NCBI RefSeq assembly: GCF_015160855.1
Contig: NZ_CP063373.1
Span: 2,790,001-2,854,000, forward strand
DNA length: 64,000 nt
Source of the DNA: Streptomyces ferrugineus
GTDB lineage: Bacteria; Actinomycetota; Actinomycetes; Streptomycetales; Streptomycetaceae
Reading direction: 5' to 3'
Positions within the stretch are counted from its first letter, which is position 1. Every line of letters begins with the position of its first letter. A program made the position numbers and the translations under genes. The notes under the pieces were generated by a model. It was not told the DNA's origin. It saw only the letters and a list, made by a program, of their open reading frames with translations, and did no database searches. Positions 7,756-16,120 of the stretch are shown here, one piece after another.

Positions 7756-9047
7756 GACTCCGTCACGTCATAGCCGCCACCGCCCTGCTGGGACTGCTCG
7801 GCGTCCCGGCCCACGCCGACGAGGGCCGTGACATCAGCCGCGACGCCCTGCCCGCGAACGACGGCTGGGCGGCGGCCGACGGTGGTACCACGGGGGGTTC
7901 CACCGCCGACGACGCCCACGTCTTCACCGTACGCGACCGCAGTGAGCTGGTCCGCGCCCTCGACGGCGGCAGCGACACCCCGAAGATCATCAGGATCGCC
8001 GGGACCATCGACGCCAACACCGACGACGACGGCGACCGCCTCACCTGCGCCGACTACGCCACCGACGGCTACAGCCCCAAGCAGTATCTGGCCGCCTACG
8101 ACCCCCGCACCTGGGGCTCGGCCAAGCCCAGCGGCCCGCAGGAGGAGGCGCGCAAGGCGTCGGCCGCCCGGCAGGCCGAGCGGGTCCAGCTGGCCGTCGG
8201 CTCCAACACCACCATCGTCGGACTCGGCGACGACGCCGTCCTCAAGGGCGGCAGCCTCCAGGTCAAGGGCGCGAACAACGTCATCATCCGCAACCTCGAA
8301 CTCCGCGACGCCTACGACTGCTTCCCCGTCTGGCAGCCCAACTCCGGCGGCCTCGGCGACTGGAAGACGGCGTACGACAACATCTGGCTGCGCGGCGCCA
8401 CCCACGTCTGGATCGACCACGTCACCGTCAGCGACAAGGGCCACCCGGACGAGAAGGAGCCCACCTACTTCGCCCGCAACTACCTCCGCCACGACGGCCT
8501 GCTGGACATCACCAACGCCTCCGACCTGATCACCGTCTCCTGGAGCCGGTTCGCCGACCACGACAAGGCGATGCTCATCGGCAACGGCGACACGGCGACG
8601 GGGGACCGCGGCAAGCTGCGCGTCACCCTGCACCACAACGAGTTCGAGTCCCTCGTCCAGCGCGCCCCGCGCGTCCGCTTCGGACAGGTGCACCTCTACA
8701 ACAACCGGTACGTCGTCCCGGCCGACGCCCACGACTACCGCTACTCCATCGGTGTCGGCGCCGAATCGCGGATCCACGCCGAGAACAACGCCTTCCACAC
8801 CCCCGGCCACATCGAGGTCGCCGACCTGGTCAAGAGCTGGAACGGCACCGCGCTGCACCAGACCGGCACGCTCTTCAACGGCTACCCGGTCGACCTGCTC
8901 TCGATCCACAACGCCTACAACTCCGGCAGCGAGCGTGATCTCACGGCCGACGTCGGCTGGACACCTACCCTGCACGGAAAGATCGACAGCGCCGGGACGG
9001 CCGACCGAGAGGTGGCACGCGGCGCGGGCGCAGGGAGGATCCCATGA
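7752..9047 (+). CDS. Secreted pectate lyase, family PL1
   Basis: A 431-aa protein with a Sec signal peptide (about 1-22, ending VPAHA) and a right-handed beta-helix PL1 domain. It has the Ca-binding WIDHVTVSDKG strand, the HDGLLDITNASDLITVSWSRF pattern and the catalytic-arginine motif RAPRVR (RxPxxR). It cleaves polygalacturonate outside the cell by beta-elimination. It is unusual for a secreted lyase to sit between transporter and cytoplasmic enzyme genes with ATGA overlaps on both sides. It is clearly paralogous to the PL1 at 16956, sharing the DYATDGY/YDFQQYLADYDP type of insert near residue 95. Confidence 0.9.
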   Translation: MRLRHVIAATALLGLLGVPAHADEGRDISRDALPANDGWAAADGGTTGGSTADDAHVFTVRDRSELVRALDGGSDTPKIIRIAGTIDANTDDDGDRLTCADYATDGYSPKQYLAAYDPRTWGSAKPSGPQEEARKASAARQAERVQLAVGSNTTIVGLGDDAVLKGGSLQVKGANNVIIRNLELRDAYDCFPVWQPNSGGLGDWKTAYDNIWLRGATHVWIDHVTVSDKGHPDEKEPTYFARNYLRHDGLLDITNASDLITVSWSRFADHDKAMLIGNGDTATGDRGKLRVTLHHNEFESLVQRAPRVRFGQVHLYNNRYVVPADAHDYRYSIGVGAESRIHAENNAFHTPGHIEVADLVKSWNGTALHQTGTLFNGYPVDLLSIHNAYNSGSERDLTADVGWTPTLHGKIDSAGTADREVARGAGAGRIP

Positions 9048-10201
9048 GCACTGCCGTACCCATCGTCCTGGCGGGCGCGCGCGGCCACGGCCGCTGGCAC
9101 CTGGAGAACATCCGGCGGCTCCAGGACAAGGGCATCGTCCGCCTCGCGGGCATCTGCGAGCTGACCCCGCTGACGGACAGGGAGCTCCCGGAGGGCCTGG
9201 GCGAGCCCGAGCAGTCCGCCGACTTCGGAGCCCTCCTCGACTCCACCGGCGCCCGGATCGCGGTGATCTGCACACCGATCCCGACCCACACCGACCTGGC
9301 CCTGACGGCCGCCCGCAGGGGCGTGCACATCCTGCTGGAGAAGCCGCCCGCCCCCTCGTACGGCGAGTTCCGGCGCATGGCCGACGGGGTCGCCGAGGCC
9401 GGCGTCGTCTGCCAGATCGGCTTCCAGTCGCTGGGCTCGCACGCCGTGCCGGCGATCCGGACGCTGATTTCCGAGGGTGCCATCGGGGAACTCGTCGGGG
9501 TCGGCGGCGCCGGGGCCTGGGCGCGGGCCGAGGAGTACTACCGGCGGGCGCCCTGGGCGGGCAAGCGCAGGCTGAACGGCGTCGACGTGATCGACGGGGC
9601 GCTGACCAACCCGCTCGCGCACGCCGTCGCCACCGCCCTCGCGCTGGGCGGCACCGTGCGCGCCGAGGACGTCACCGCCATCGAGACCGAGCTGCTGCGC
9701 GCCAACGACATCGAGTCCGACGACACCTCCTGCGTCCGCGTCACCACCGCGCAGGGCCGCCCGGTCGTCGTCGCCGCGACGCTGTGCGCCGAGGACCCCG
9801 ACGACCCGTATGTCGTCGTCCACGGCGAACGCGGCCGCATCACCTTCTGGTACAAGCAGGACCGCGTACTGCTCCAGCGCGCGGACCACGGCCCCGAGGA
9901 GTTCGAGTACGGCCGCACCGACCTGCTCGAGAACCTCGTCGACCACCTCACCGACGGCACCGGCCTGCTGGTCCCCCCGGACACGACCGGCGCCTTCATG
10001 AAGGTCGTCGAGGCCATCCGCCTGGCCCCCGACCCGGCCCGACTGCCGGACCACGCCTGGCAGCTGCTGCCCGACGAGCGGCGCCGCGTCGTGCCCGGCA
10101 TCGACGGCCTGGTCGCGGCCGCCGCCGACACCCTCGCCCTCTACTCCGAGCTGGGCGCCCCCTGGGCCCTCCCGGCGAGAACGAAAGAGGTGAGCACCTG
10201 A
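9044..10201 (+). CDS. Gfo/Idh/MocA family oxidoreductase
   Basis: A 385-aa cytoplasmic NAD(P)-dependent enzyme. The N-terminal Rossmann strand reads IVLAGARGHGRWHLENI, followed by the family's EKPPAPSYGEF motif (the EKP lysine). The C-terminal half is the alpha/beta substrate domain. Substrates in this superfamily are sugars, inositols and sugar acids. The gene overlaps the lyase upstream by ATGA and the DUF6807 gene downstream by one base (TGATG), so it belongs to the pectin operon. It might oxidise or epimerise a released sugar, possibly the step leading to an aldonic acid; that is inference. Confidence 0.85.
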   Translation: MSTAVPIVLAGARGHGRWHLENIRRLQDKGIVRLAGICELTPLTDRELPEGLGEPEQSADFGALLDSTGARIAVICTPIPTHTDLALTAARRGVHILLEKPPAPSYGEFRRMADGVAEAGVVCQIGFQSLGSHAVPAIRTLISEGAIGELVGVGGAGAWARAEEYYRRAPWAGKRRLNGVDVIDGALTNPLAHAVATALALGGTVRAEDVTAIETELLRANDIESDDTSCVRVTTAQGRPVVVAATLCAEDPDDPYVVVHGERGRITFWYKQDRVLLQRADHGPEEFEYGRTDLLENLVDHLTDGTGLLVPPDTTGAFMKVVEAIRLAPDPARLPDHAWQLLPDERRRVVPGIDGLVAAAADTLALYSELGAPWALPARTKEVST

Positions 10202-11046
10202 TGACCCCCCACGACACCGCGGTGCTGCGCGTCGCGGGCCGCCCCGTCGGCCGGTACGTCACCCGGCCCGAACTGCCGGCCCGGCTCTCCCCACGCCCGT
10301 ACCTGCACCCCGTCACCACCCTGGCCGGCACGGCGGTCACCGAGCTCAGCCCCGCCGACCACACACACCACCTCGGCGTCGGTGTCGCCGTTCCCGACGT
10401 CGAGGGGCACAACTTCTGGGGCGGACGCACCTTCGTCCGTGACCAGGGCCCGACCGAGCTGGACAACCACGGCGCCCAGCGGCACACGGCCTTCCAGCTG
10501 CGCGACCCCGACGGCTTCGTGGAGGAGCTGCGTTGGGTCGCCTCGGGAGCCGAGCTGCTGCGCGAGCGCCGCACGGTCGCGGCCACCGAACTCACCGGCT
10601 TCGCCTGGGCGTTGGACTTCACCTTTTCCCTCACCAACGTCACCCCGCAGGCGCTGTCGATCGGCAGCCCCGCCACCAACGGCCGCCCCGGCGCCGCCTA
10701 CGGCGGCTTCTTCTGGCGCGCGCGCAAGGAAGCCGAGGCCGCGGAGGTGTTCACCGTCGACCGCGAGGGCGAGCGGGAGATCCACGGCACCCGCGCCCCC
10801 TGGGTGGCCCTCACGGGCTCCACCTGGACCCTGATCTTCGCCGGGGCCACCGAAGAGACCCGCCAGGACCCGTGGTTCGTGCGCGCGGGGGAGTACCCCG
10901 GCGTCGGCTCCTCTCTCGCCTCCGAGGACCGGCTGCCGATCCCGCCCGGCGAGACCGCCGTACGCCGGATCGTCACCGTCGTCGCCGACGGCCGCGTCAG
11001 CCGGCTCGAAGCGGCCGCCCTGGTCCGCAAGGCGGTGAGCCCATGA
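10201..11046 (+). CDS. DUF6807 (PmoA-like) family protein
   Basis: A 281-aa beta-rich protein with no signal peptide. Recognisable blocks are the N-terminal RPYLHPVTTLAG, the DHTHHLGVGVAVPDVEGHNFWGG histidine/glycine block, and a C-terminal RIVTVVADG. These match the DUF6807/PmoA-like family, which frequently sits beside Gfo/Idh/MocA oxidoreductases in actinobacterial and planctomycete sugar loci. Its biochemical role is not established, though the HxHH cluster suggests a metal or carbohydrate site. It is coupled to the genes on both sides (TGATG and ATGA). Confidence 0.75.
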   Translation: MTPHDTAVLRVAGRPVGRYVTRPELPARLSPRPYLHPVTTLAGTAVTELSPADHTHHLGVGVAVPDVEGHNFWGGRTFVRDQGPTELDNHGAQRHTAFQLRDPDGFVEELRWVASGAELLRERRTVAATELTGFAWALDFTFSLTNVTPQALSIGSPATNGRPGAAYGGFFWRARKEAEAAEVFTVDREGEREIHGTRAPWVALTGSTWTLIFAGATEETRQDPWFVRAGEYPGVGSSLASEDRLPIPPGETAVRRIVTVVADGRVSRLEAAALVRKAVSP

Positions 11047-12560
11047 CCGCCGAGACCACGGGGACCTACACCAACCCCGTCCTCGACGCCGACTGGTCCG
11101 ACCCGGACGTCGTCCGCGTCGGCGACGACTTCTACCTGACCGCCTCCAGCTTCGGCCGCGCCCCCGGACTTCCCCTGCTGCACTCCCGGGACCTGGTCAA
11201 CTGGACGCTGGTCGGCCACGCCGTCGAACGCCTGGAACCGGCGGAGGAGTTCGTGGCCCCCCGGCACGACTGCGGCATCTGGGCCCCGTCCCTCCGCCAC
11301 CACGACGACCGCTTCTGGATCTTCTGGGGCGACCCCGACCAGGGCATCTTCCAGGTCAACGCCCCCGAGATCCGTGGCCCTTGGACCAGGCCACACCTGG
11401 TGAAGGAGGGCAAGGGCCTGATCGACCCCTGTCCCCTGTGGGACGACGAGACCGGCGAGGCCTACCTCGTGCACGCCTGGGCCAAGTCCCGCTCCGGGGT
11501 CAAGAACCGCCTCACCGGCCACCGGATGCACCCCGACGGCACCGAACTCCTCGACGAGGGCAAGCTGATCGTCGACGGCGACCTGATACCGGGCTGGTTC
11601 ACCCTGGAAGGCCCCAAGCTCTACCAGCACGACGGCTGGTTCTGGATCCTCGCGCCCGCAGGGAGCGTGGAGACCGGCTGGCAGGGCGCCTTCCGCTCGC
11701 GCGAGTTCTTCGGGCCGTACGAGGAGAAGATCGTCCTCGAACAGAAGGACACCGACGTCAACGGGCCGCACCAGGGCGGCTGGGTGCGCACCCCGTCCGG
11801 TGCGGACTGGTTCCTGCACTTCCAGCAGCGGGGCGCGTACGGCCGGGTCGTGCACCTCCAGCCGATGCGCTGGGGAGCCGACGGCTGGCCGGTGCTCGGG
11901 GACGACGGCGCCCCCGTCGCCGTACATCCCAGGCCCGACCTGCCGGCGCAGCCGGCCGCCGCACCCGCCACCGACGACCACTTCCCCGGCGGACGGTACG
12001 GCCGCCAGTGGCAGTGGACGGCCAACCCGCAGGACGGCTGGGCCACCCAGCACTCCGGCGACGGTCTGCGGCTGGCCTGCGTCCGCTCGGCCGACGCGCA
12101 CGACCTGCGCAGACTGCCGAACGTCCTCACCCAGCGGCTGCCGGGCACGCCCTGCGCCGTCGAGGTCGAGCTGCGGCTCGACAGCGATGAGCCCGGGGCG
12201 CGGGCGGGGCTCGCGGTGCTCGGGGACGCGTTCGGCTGGATCGGGCTCCAGCGGGGCGCGGACGGGGCGGCGCATGTCGTACACCGGTTCGCGGAGGCGG
12301 TCGCGGAGAGGGAACGCGACGCCGCTCATCCGCGGCTCGCGCCCGAAGGGCGGGTGCGGCTGCGGATCGAGATCGGGTCCGGGGCGCGGTGCCGGTTCTT
12401 CTACGACGCCGGGGACGGGCCGCGTCCGTCCGGGCCGGTGTTCGCCGCCACGCCCTGGCGGTGGGTCGGCGCCCTGCTGGGGTTGTTCGGTCTCGCCCCC
12501 GCCGGTCAGGGCCATGCCGGGGCGGCGACCTTCACGCAGTTCAGGATCAGCAGCTTGTAA
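11043..12560 (+). CDS. Cytoplasmic glycoside hydrolase family 43 with C-terminal beta-sandwich
   Basis: A 505-aa protein without a signal peptide. Residues of about 10-310 are a GH43 five-bladed propeller: the catalytic base Asp in DADWSDPDVV (about D20), a pKa-modulating Asp in LIDPCPLWDD, and the acid Glu in FTLEGPKLYQHDGW. Residues of about 325-505 form the GH43 C-terminal (DUF1349-like) sandwich. The family covers beta-xylosidases, arabinofuranosidases and arabinanases. As the last gene of a pectin operon it most likely trims imported arabino- or xylo-oligosaccharides. It overlaps the DUF6807 gene by ATGA, and 36 bp separate it from the next gene. Confidence 0.88.
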   Translation: MTAETTGTYTNPVLDADWSDPDVVRVGDDFYLTASSFGRAPGLPLLHSRDLVNWTLVGHAVERLEPAEEFVAPRHDCGIWAPSLRHHDDRFWIFWGDPDQGIFQVNAPEIRGPWTRPHLVKEGKGLIDPCPLWDDETGEAYLVHAWAKSRSGVKNRLTGHRMHPDGTELLDEGKLIVDGDLIPGWFTLEGPKLYQHDGWFWILAPAGSVETGWQGAFRSREFFGPYEEKIVLEQKDTDVNGPHQGGWVRTPSGADWFLHFQQRGAYGRVVHLQPMRWGADGWPVLGDDGAPVAVHPRPDLPAQPAAAPATDDHFPGGRYGRQWQWTANPQDGWATQHSGDGLRLACVRSADAHDLRRLPNVLTQRLPGTPCAVEVELRLDSDEPGARAGLAVLGDAFGWIGLQRGADGAAHVVHRFAEAVAERERDAAHPRLAPEGRVRLRIEIGSGARCRFFYDAGDGPRPSGPVFAATPWRWVGALLGLFGLAPAGQGHAGAATFTQFRISSL

Positions 12561-12596
12561 CACATCCCCTCATTGGTACCGCTTTTGGGAGCCGCA

Positions 12597-14582
12597 ATGA
12601 CGCACCTCAATAGCAAGCGCTTGCCGGGATCCGGTAGAACCGTGGCCGCCGTCATGGGCCTGGTGGCCGCCCTGGGCCTCGGGTCGATCGGCGAGGCACA
12701 GGGCGCCACCCCGGCGTCGCCCACCATGACGACGGCCACGCCGTGGACCGACCGGGCCCACGGCTTCGCCTCCCTCGACGGCGGCACCACCGGCGGGGCC
12801 GGCGGCAAGGTCGTCACCGTCACCGACCAGGCCTCACTGGCCAGGTACGCGGCGGCCGAGGAGCCGTACATCATCCGCGTGGCCGGATCGATCGAGGTGG
12901 CGCCCTTCGGCTCGGACATCGTCGTCGGGTCGGACAAGACCATCGTCGGCGTCGGCGACACCGGGGAGATCGTCCACGGCGAGCTGCACCTCAACCCGGG
13001 CACCAGCAACGTCATCATCCGCAACCTGACGATCCGCGACTCCTACGTCGAGGGCGACTGGGACGGCAAGACCAACGACTTCGACGCGATCCAGATGGAC
13101 ACCGTCGACCACGTCTGGATCGACCACAACCGCTTCACGCACATGGGCGACGGGCTGCTCGACATCCGCAAGGACAGCCAGTACATCACCGTCTCCCACA
13201 ACCAGTTCACCCACCACAACAAGGCGCTGGGGATAGGCTGGACGTCCAACGCGCTGACGCAGATCACCATCGACCACAACTGGTTCCAGGGCACCAAGCA
13301 GCGCAACCCGTCGGCCGACAACTGTGCCTACGCCCACCTGTACAACAACTACTTCACCGACCAGGTGCGCGACGACGACCCGGTGTGGACGTACGGCAGT
13401 TGGGCGCGCGGCCGGACCAAGATGGTCCTGGAGAACAGTTATTTCGACGGCGTCCGGCATCCCTACCAGGCCGACGCGACGGCCGAACTGGTCGAGCGCG
13501 GGTCGATCCTGAAGAACACCACCGGGCGGCACGACGAGTGGGGCGACGCCTTCGACCCCCGGGAGTTCTACCGGTACCGGCTGGACCCGGCCGCCGCCGT
13601 GCCGGCACTCGTCTCGCGGTTCTCCGGCCCGCAGAAGCGGCTCGGTGACTCTGTGACGCTGCGCGTCCCAGGCGATTACCCGACCGTGCAGGCCGCCGTG
13701 GACGCCGTGCCCCGCGGCAACGCGAGCACGGTGGTGATCGCGGTCGCGCCGGGCACCTACCGGGAGAAGGTCCACATCCCCTCGAACAAGCCGAACATCG
13801 TGCTGCAGGGGACTGGACAAGATCGGTCCGACACCGTCATCGTCTACGACACGCCCGCCGAGTACGGCGGTTCGAGCGGCAGCGCCACCGTGCGGATCGA
13901 CGCGAACGACGTCACCGCGCGCAACCTCACCTTCAGCAACGACTTCGACGAGGCCGCACACGAGCTGAAGGGCGAGCAGGCGCTCGCGATGAAGACGAAC
14001 GGCGACCGGATCGTCTTCGAGAACACCGGCTTCCTGGGCAACCAGGACACCCTGATGACCAACAGCCCCTCGCTGACCACCGTCAGCCGGGTCTACATCC
14101 GCGACTCGTACATCGAGGGCGACGTCGACTTCATCTACGGCCGCGCGACCACCGTCATCGAGCGCTCCGTGATCCGCGCGCTCAGCCGCGGCTCGACCAC
14201 CAACAACGGCTACATCACCGCGGCCTCGACCTGGAAGGACAACCCCTACGGCTTCCTGATCACCGACTCCAGGATCGTGAGCGACGCGCCGGACGGCTCC
14301 TTCCACCTGGGTCGGCCGTGGCACCCCGGTGGTGACCCCGACGCGATCGCCCAGGTGCTGATCCGGAACACCGAGCTGCCGGCCGCGATCAAGGCCTCGC
14401 CCTGGACCGACATGAGCGGGTTCTCGTGGAAGGACGCGCGGCTCACCGAATACCGGAACTACGGGCCGGGGGCGGCCGTCACCGCGGACCGGCCGCAGAT
14501 GAGCGACGAGGAGGCGCGGACCCACACCGTCGCCGACTACCTCCAGGGCACGGACAACTGGGCGCCGTACGCCCGTCACTGA
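12597..14582 (+). CDS. Secreted bifunctional pectate lyase (PL1) - pectin methylesterase (CE8) fusion
   Basis: A 661-aa protein. A signal peptide (about 1-36) is followed by a PL1 beta-helix (about 45-345) and directly by a CE8 beta-helix (about 352-655). The PL1 part has DHVWIDHNRFTHMGDGLLDI and KQRNPSADNCAYAHLYNNYF; the catalytic Arg of the RxP motif is kept but the third position is Asp, a known PL1 sub-type. The CE8 part has GTYREKV, NQDTLM, EGDVDFIYGRAT and HLGRPWHPG, carrying the catalytic Asp pair and Arg. One chain would de-esterify pectin and then cleave it. No frameshift separates the halves. ATG 12597 is preceded by TTGGGAG. Confidence 0.9.
   Translation: MTHLNSKRLPGSGRTVAAVMGLVAALGLGSIGEAQGATPASPTMTTATPWTDRAHGFASLDGGTTGGAGGKVVTVTDQASLARYAAAEEPYIIRVAGSIEVAPFGSDIVVGSDKTIVGVGDTGEIVHGELHLNPGTSNVIIRNLTIRDSYVEGDWDGKTNDFDAIQMDTVDHVWIDHNRFTHMGDGLLDIRKDSQYITVSHNQFTHHNKALGIGWTSNALTQITIDHNWFQGTKQRNPSADNCAYAHLYNNYFTDQVRDDDPVWTYGSWARGRTKMVLENSYFDGVRHPYQADATAELVERGSILKNTTGRHDEWGDAFDPREFYRYRLDPAAAVPALVSRFSGPQKRLGDSVTLRVPGDYPTVQAAVDAVPRGNASTVVIAVAPGTYREKVHIPSNKPNIVLQGTGQDRSDTVIVYDTPAEYGGSSGSATVRIDANDVTARNLTFSNDFDEAAHELKGEQALAMKTNGDRIVFENTGFLGNQDTLMTNSPSLTTVSRVYIRDSYIEGDVDFIYGRATTVIERSVIRALSRGSTTNNGYITAASTWKDNPYGFLITDSRIVSDAPDGSFHLGRPWHPGGDPDAIAQVLIRNTELPAAIKASPWTDMSGFSWKDARLTEYRNYGPGAAVTADRPQMSDEEARTHTVADYLQGTDNWAPYARH
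12613..12624. promoter_or_regulatory. Palindrome GCAAGCGCTTGC overlapping the start of the PL1-CE8 gene
   Basis: A perfect 12-bp palindrome with the AAGCGCTT core seen at 5862 and 3855, lying in codons 6-9 of the fusion enzyme gene. A LacI-type repressor bound here would block transcription through the start region. Alternatively the true start could be the Met at about 12654, but that would remove the basic part of the signal peptide. Confidence 0.4.
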
Positions 14583-14632
14583 CCCCCACAACTTCACATC
14601 TCCGCTGGATCCAGAACGAAGAGAGCCGACCA

Positions 14633-15973
14633 ATGAAGATCAGCATCCGTAGAAGCAGGCGCGCTGCCACGGCCGTCGCCCTCGGGTCCGTCCTCGCCCT
14701 GACCGCCACCGCCTGCGGTGACGACGGCAGCGGCGCGAGCGGTGAAGAAGGCAGCGGCAAGGGAGAGATCGTCTTCTGGGACAACAACGGCGGTGTCCGC
14801 ACCGACATCTGGAAGGAGATCATCGCCGACTTCGAGAAGGCGAACCCGGACATCGACGTCGAGTACGTCGGCATCCCCTCCACCGACTACCAGTCCAAGG
14901 TCGACACCGCCATCCGGGGCGGCGGCCTGCCGGACGTCGGCGGGGTCGGCGCGGCGATGCTCGCCGGGTTCGCCGCCCAGGACGCGCTGGAGCCGCTGGA
15001 CGACCGGCTCGCCAAGTCGTCCCTCAACGGCAAGCTGAACGAGGGCATGGTCGAGTCGGTGAAGGTCGCCGGCGGCTCGGACGAGCACATGTACACGATC
15101 CCGACCTCCGCGAACAACGGCACGCTGTACTACCGCACCGACCTGTTCGAGAAGGCGGGCCTGGACGAGCCGTCGTCCTGGGAGAAGTTCTACGAGGCGG
15201 CGGAGAAGCTCACCAACACCAAGAAGAACGAGTTCGGTTACACCATCCGCGGCGGCGCCGGCTCCATCGCCCAGGCGCTGGACGCGATGTACGGGCAGTC
15301 CGGCATCACGTCCTTCTGGGACGCCGGCGGCGAGAAGACCACGCTCAACGACGCGAAGAACGTCGAGGCGCTGGAGAAGTACGCCGCCCTCTACAAGAAG
15401 GTCACCCCGGCGGCCGACCTGAACAACGACTTCACCAAGATGGTCGCCCAGTGGGACTCCGGCACCATCGGGATGCTGAACCACAACCTGGGGTCGTACC
15501 AGGACCACGTGAAGGCCCTCACCACCGAGAAGTTCCGGGGCATCCCGCAGCCCACCGGGCCGGGCGGCAAGCGGGTCCAGGTCTCCAACCCGGTCGACGG
15601 ACTGGGCCTGTTCAAGAGCTCCAAGAACAAGGAGGCCGCCTGGAAGTTCATCGAGTTCGCCGTCTCCCACGAGTCGAACTCCAAGTGGAACGAGTCGGCC
15701 GGCGCGATCCCGTCCAACAAGGAGGCCGCGCAGGACGCGTGGATCTCCGAGGCCGAGCCGACGAAGCTGGCGGCCGCGGCGCTGAACGACGGTTCGACCG
15801 AGATCGTCCAGCTGCCGTACTACCTGCCCGACTGGAACACCATCTCCAAGGCCGACAACGAGCCCAACTTCCAGAAGGTGCTGAACGGTGACATGAGCGC
15901 CAAGGACTTCCTGGACACGATGGCCGAGCAGCTGAACGAGGCTCAGGCCGAGTGGAAGCAGCAGAAGGGCTAA
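14633..15973 (+). CDS. Sugar ABC transporter substrate-binding lipoprotein
   Basis: A 446-aa extracytoplasmic solute-binding protein (family 1). The lipoprotein signal has RRSRRAA basic residues and a lipobox ending at C28 (LTATAC). The mature protein begins with a GSG-rich linker and EIVFWDNNGG, then ANPDIDVEYVGIPSTDY, the usual first strand of sugar-binding proteins. C-terminal features include LYYRTDLFEKAGLDEPSSW and SNPVDGLGLFKSS. It is most likely the receptor for the two permeases encoded 7 kb upstream, since no other permease pair is nearby. Terminator-like DNA follows it. Confidence 0.9.
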   Translation: MKISIRRSRRAATAVALGSVLALTATACGDDGSGASGEEGSGKGEIVFWDNNGGVRTDIWKEIIADFEKANPDIDVEYVGIPSTDYQSKVDTAIRGGGLPDVGGVGAAMLAGFAAQDALEPLDDRLAKSSLNGKLNEGMVESVKVAGGSDEHMYTIPTSANNGTLYYRTDLFEKAGLDEPSSWEKFYEAAEKLTNTKKNEFGYTIRGGAGSIAQALDAMYGQSGITSFWDAGGEKTTLNDAKNVEALEKYAALYKKVTPAADLNNDFTKMVAQWDSGTIGMLNHNLGSYQDHVKALTTEKFRGIPQPTGPGGKRVQVSNPVDGLGLFKSSKNKEAAWKFIEFAVSHESNSKWNESAGAIPSNKEAAQDAWISEAEPTKLAAAALNDGSTEIVQLPYYLPDWNTISKADNEPNFQKVLNGDMSAKDFLDTMAEQLNEAQAEWKQQKG

Positions 15974-15999
15974 GAGCTCGGTCGTTGTCTGACGGTGGC

Positions 16000-16058
16000 C
16001 GGCTGCGGGTTTCGTCGTGGCTGGTCGCGCAGTTCCCCGCGCCCCCAAGGGGGCGCGG
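16000..16058. terminator. Intergenic repeat ending in a strong hairpin (terminator)
   Basis: The sequence GTGGCTGGTCGCGCAGTTCC leads into the inverted repeat CCCGCGCCCCC/GGGGGCGCGGG (16035-16045 and 16048-16058). The same block occurs at 29661-29703 after the NCS2 permease gene. It is one of the short repeated terminator elements common in Streptomyces intergenic DNA and should end transcription of the binding-protein gene. Confidence 0.65.
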
Positions 16059-16120
16059 GTCACCCCCCTCATGTGAAAGGCACCGCTATCCAAGTAACAC
16101 CTTGAGAAAGGCACACCCTC

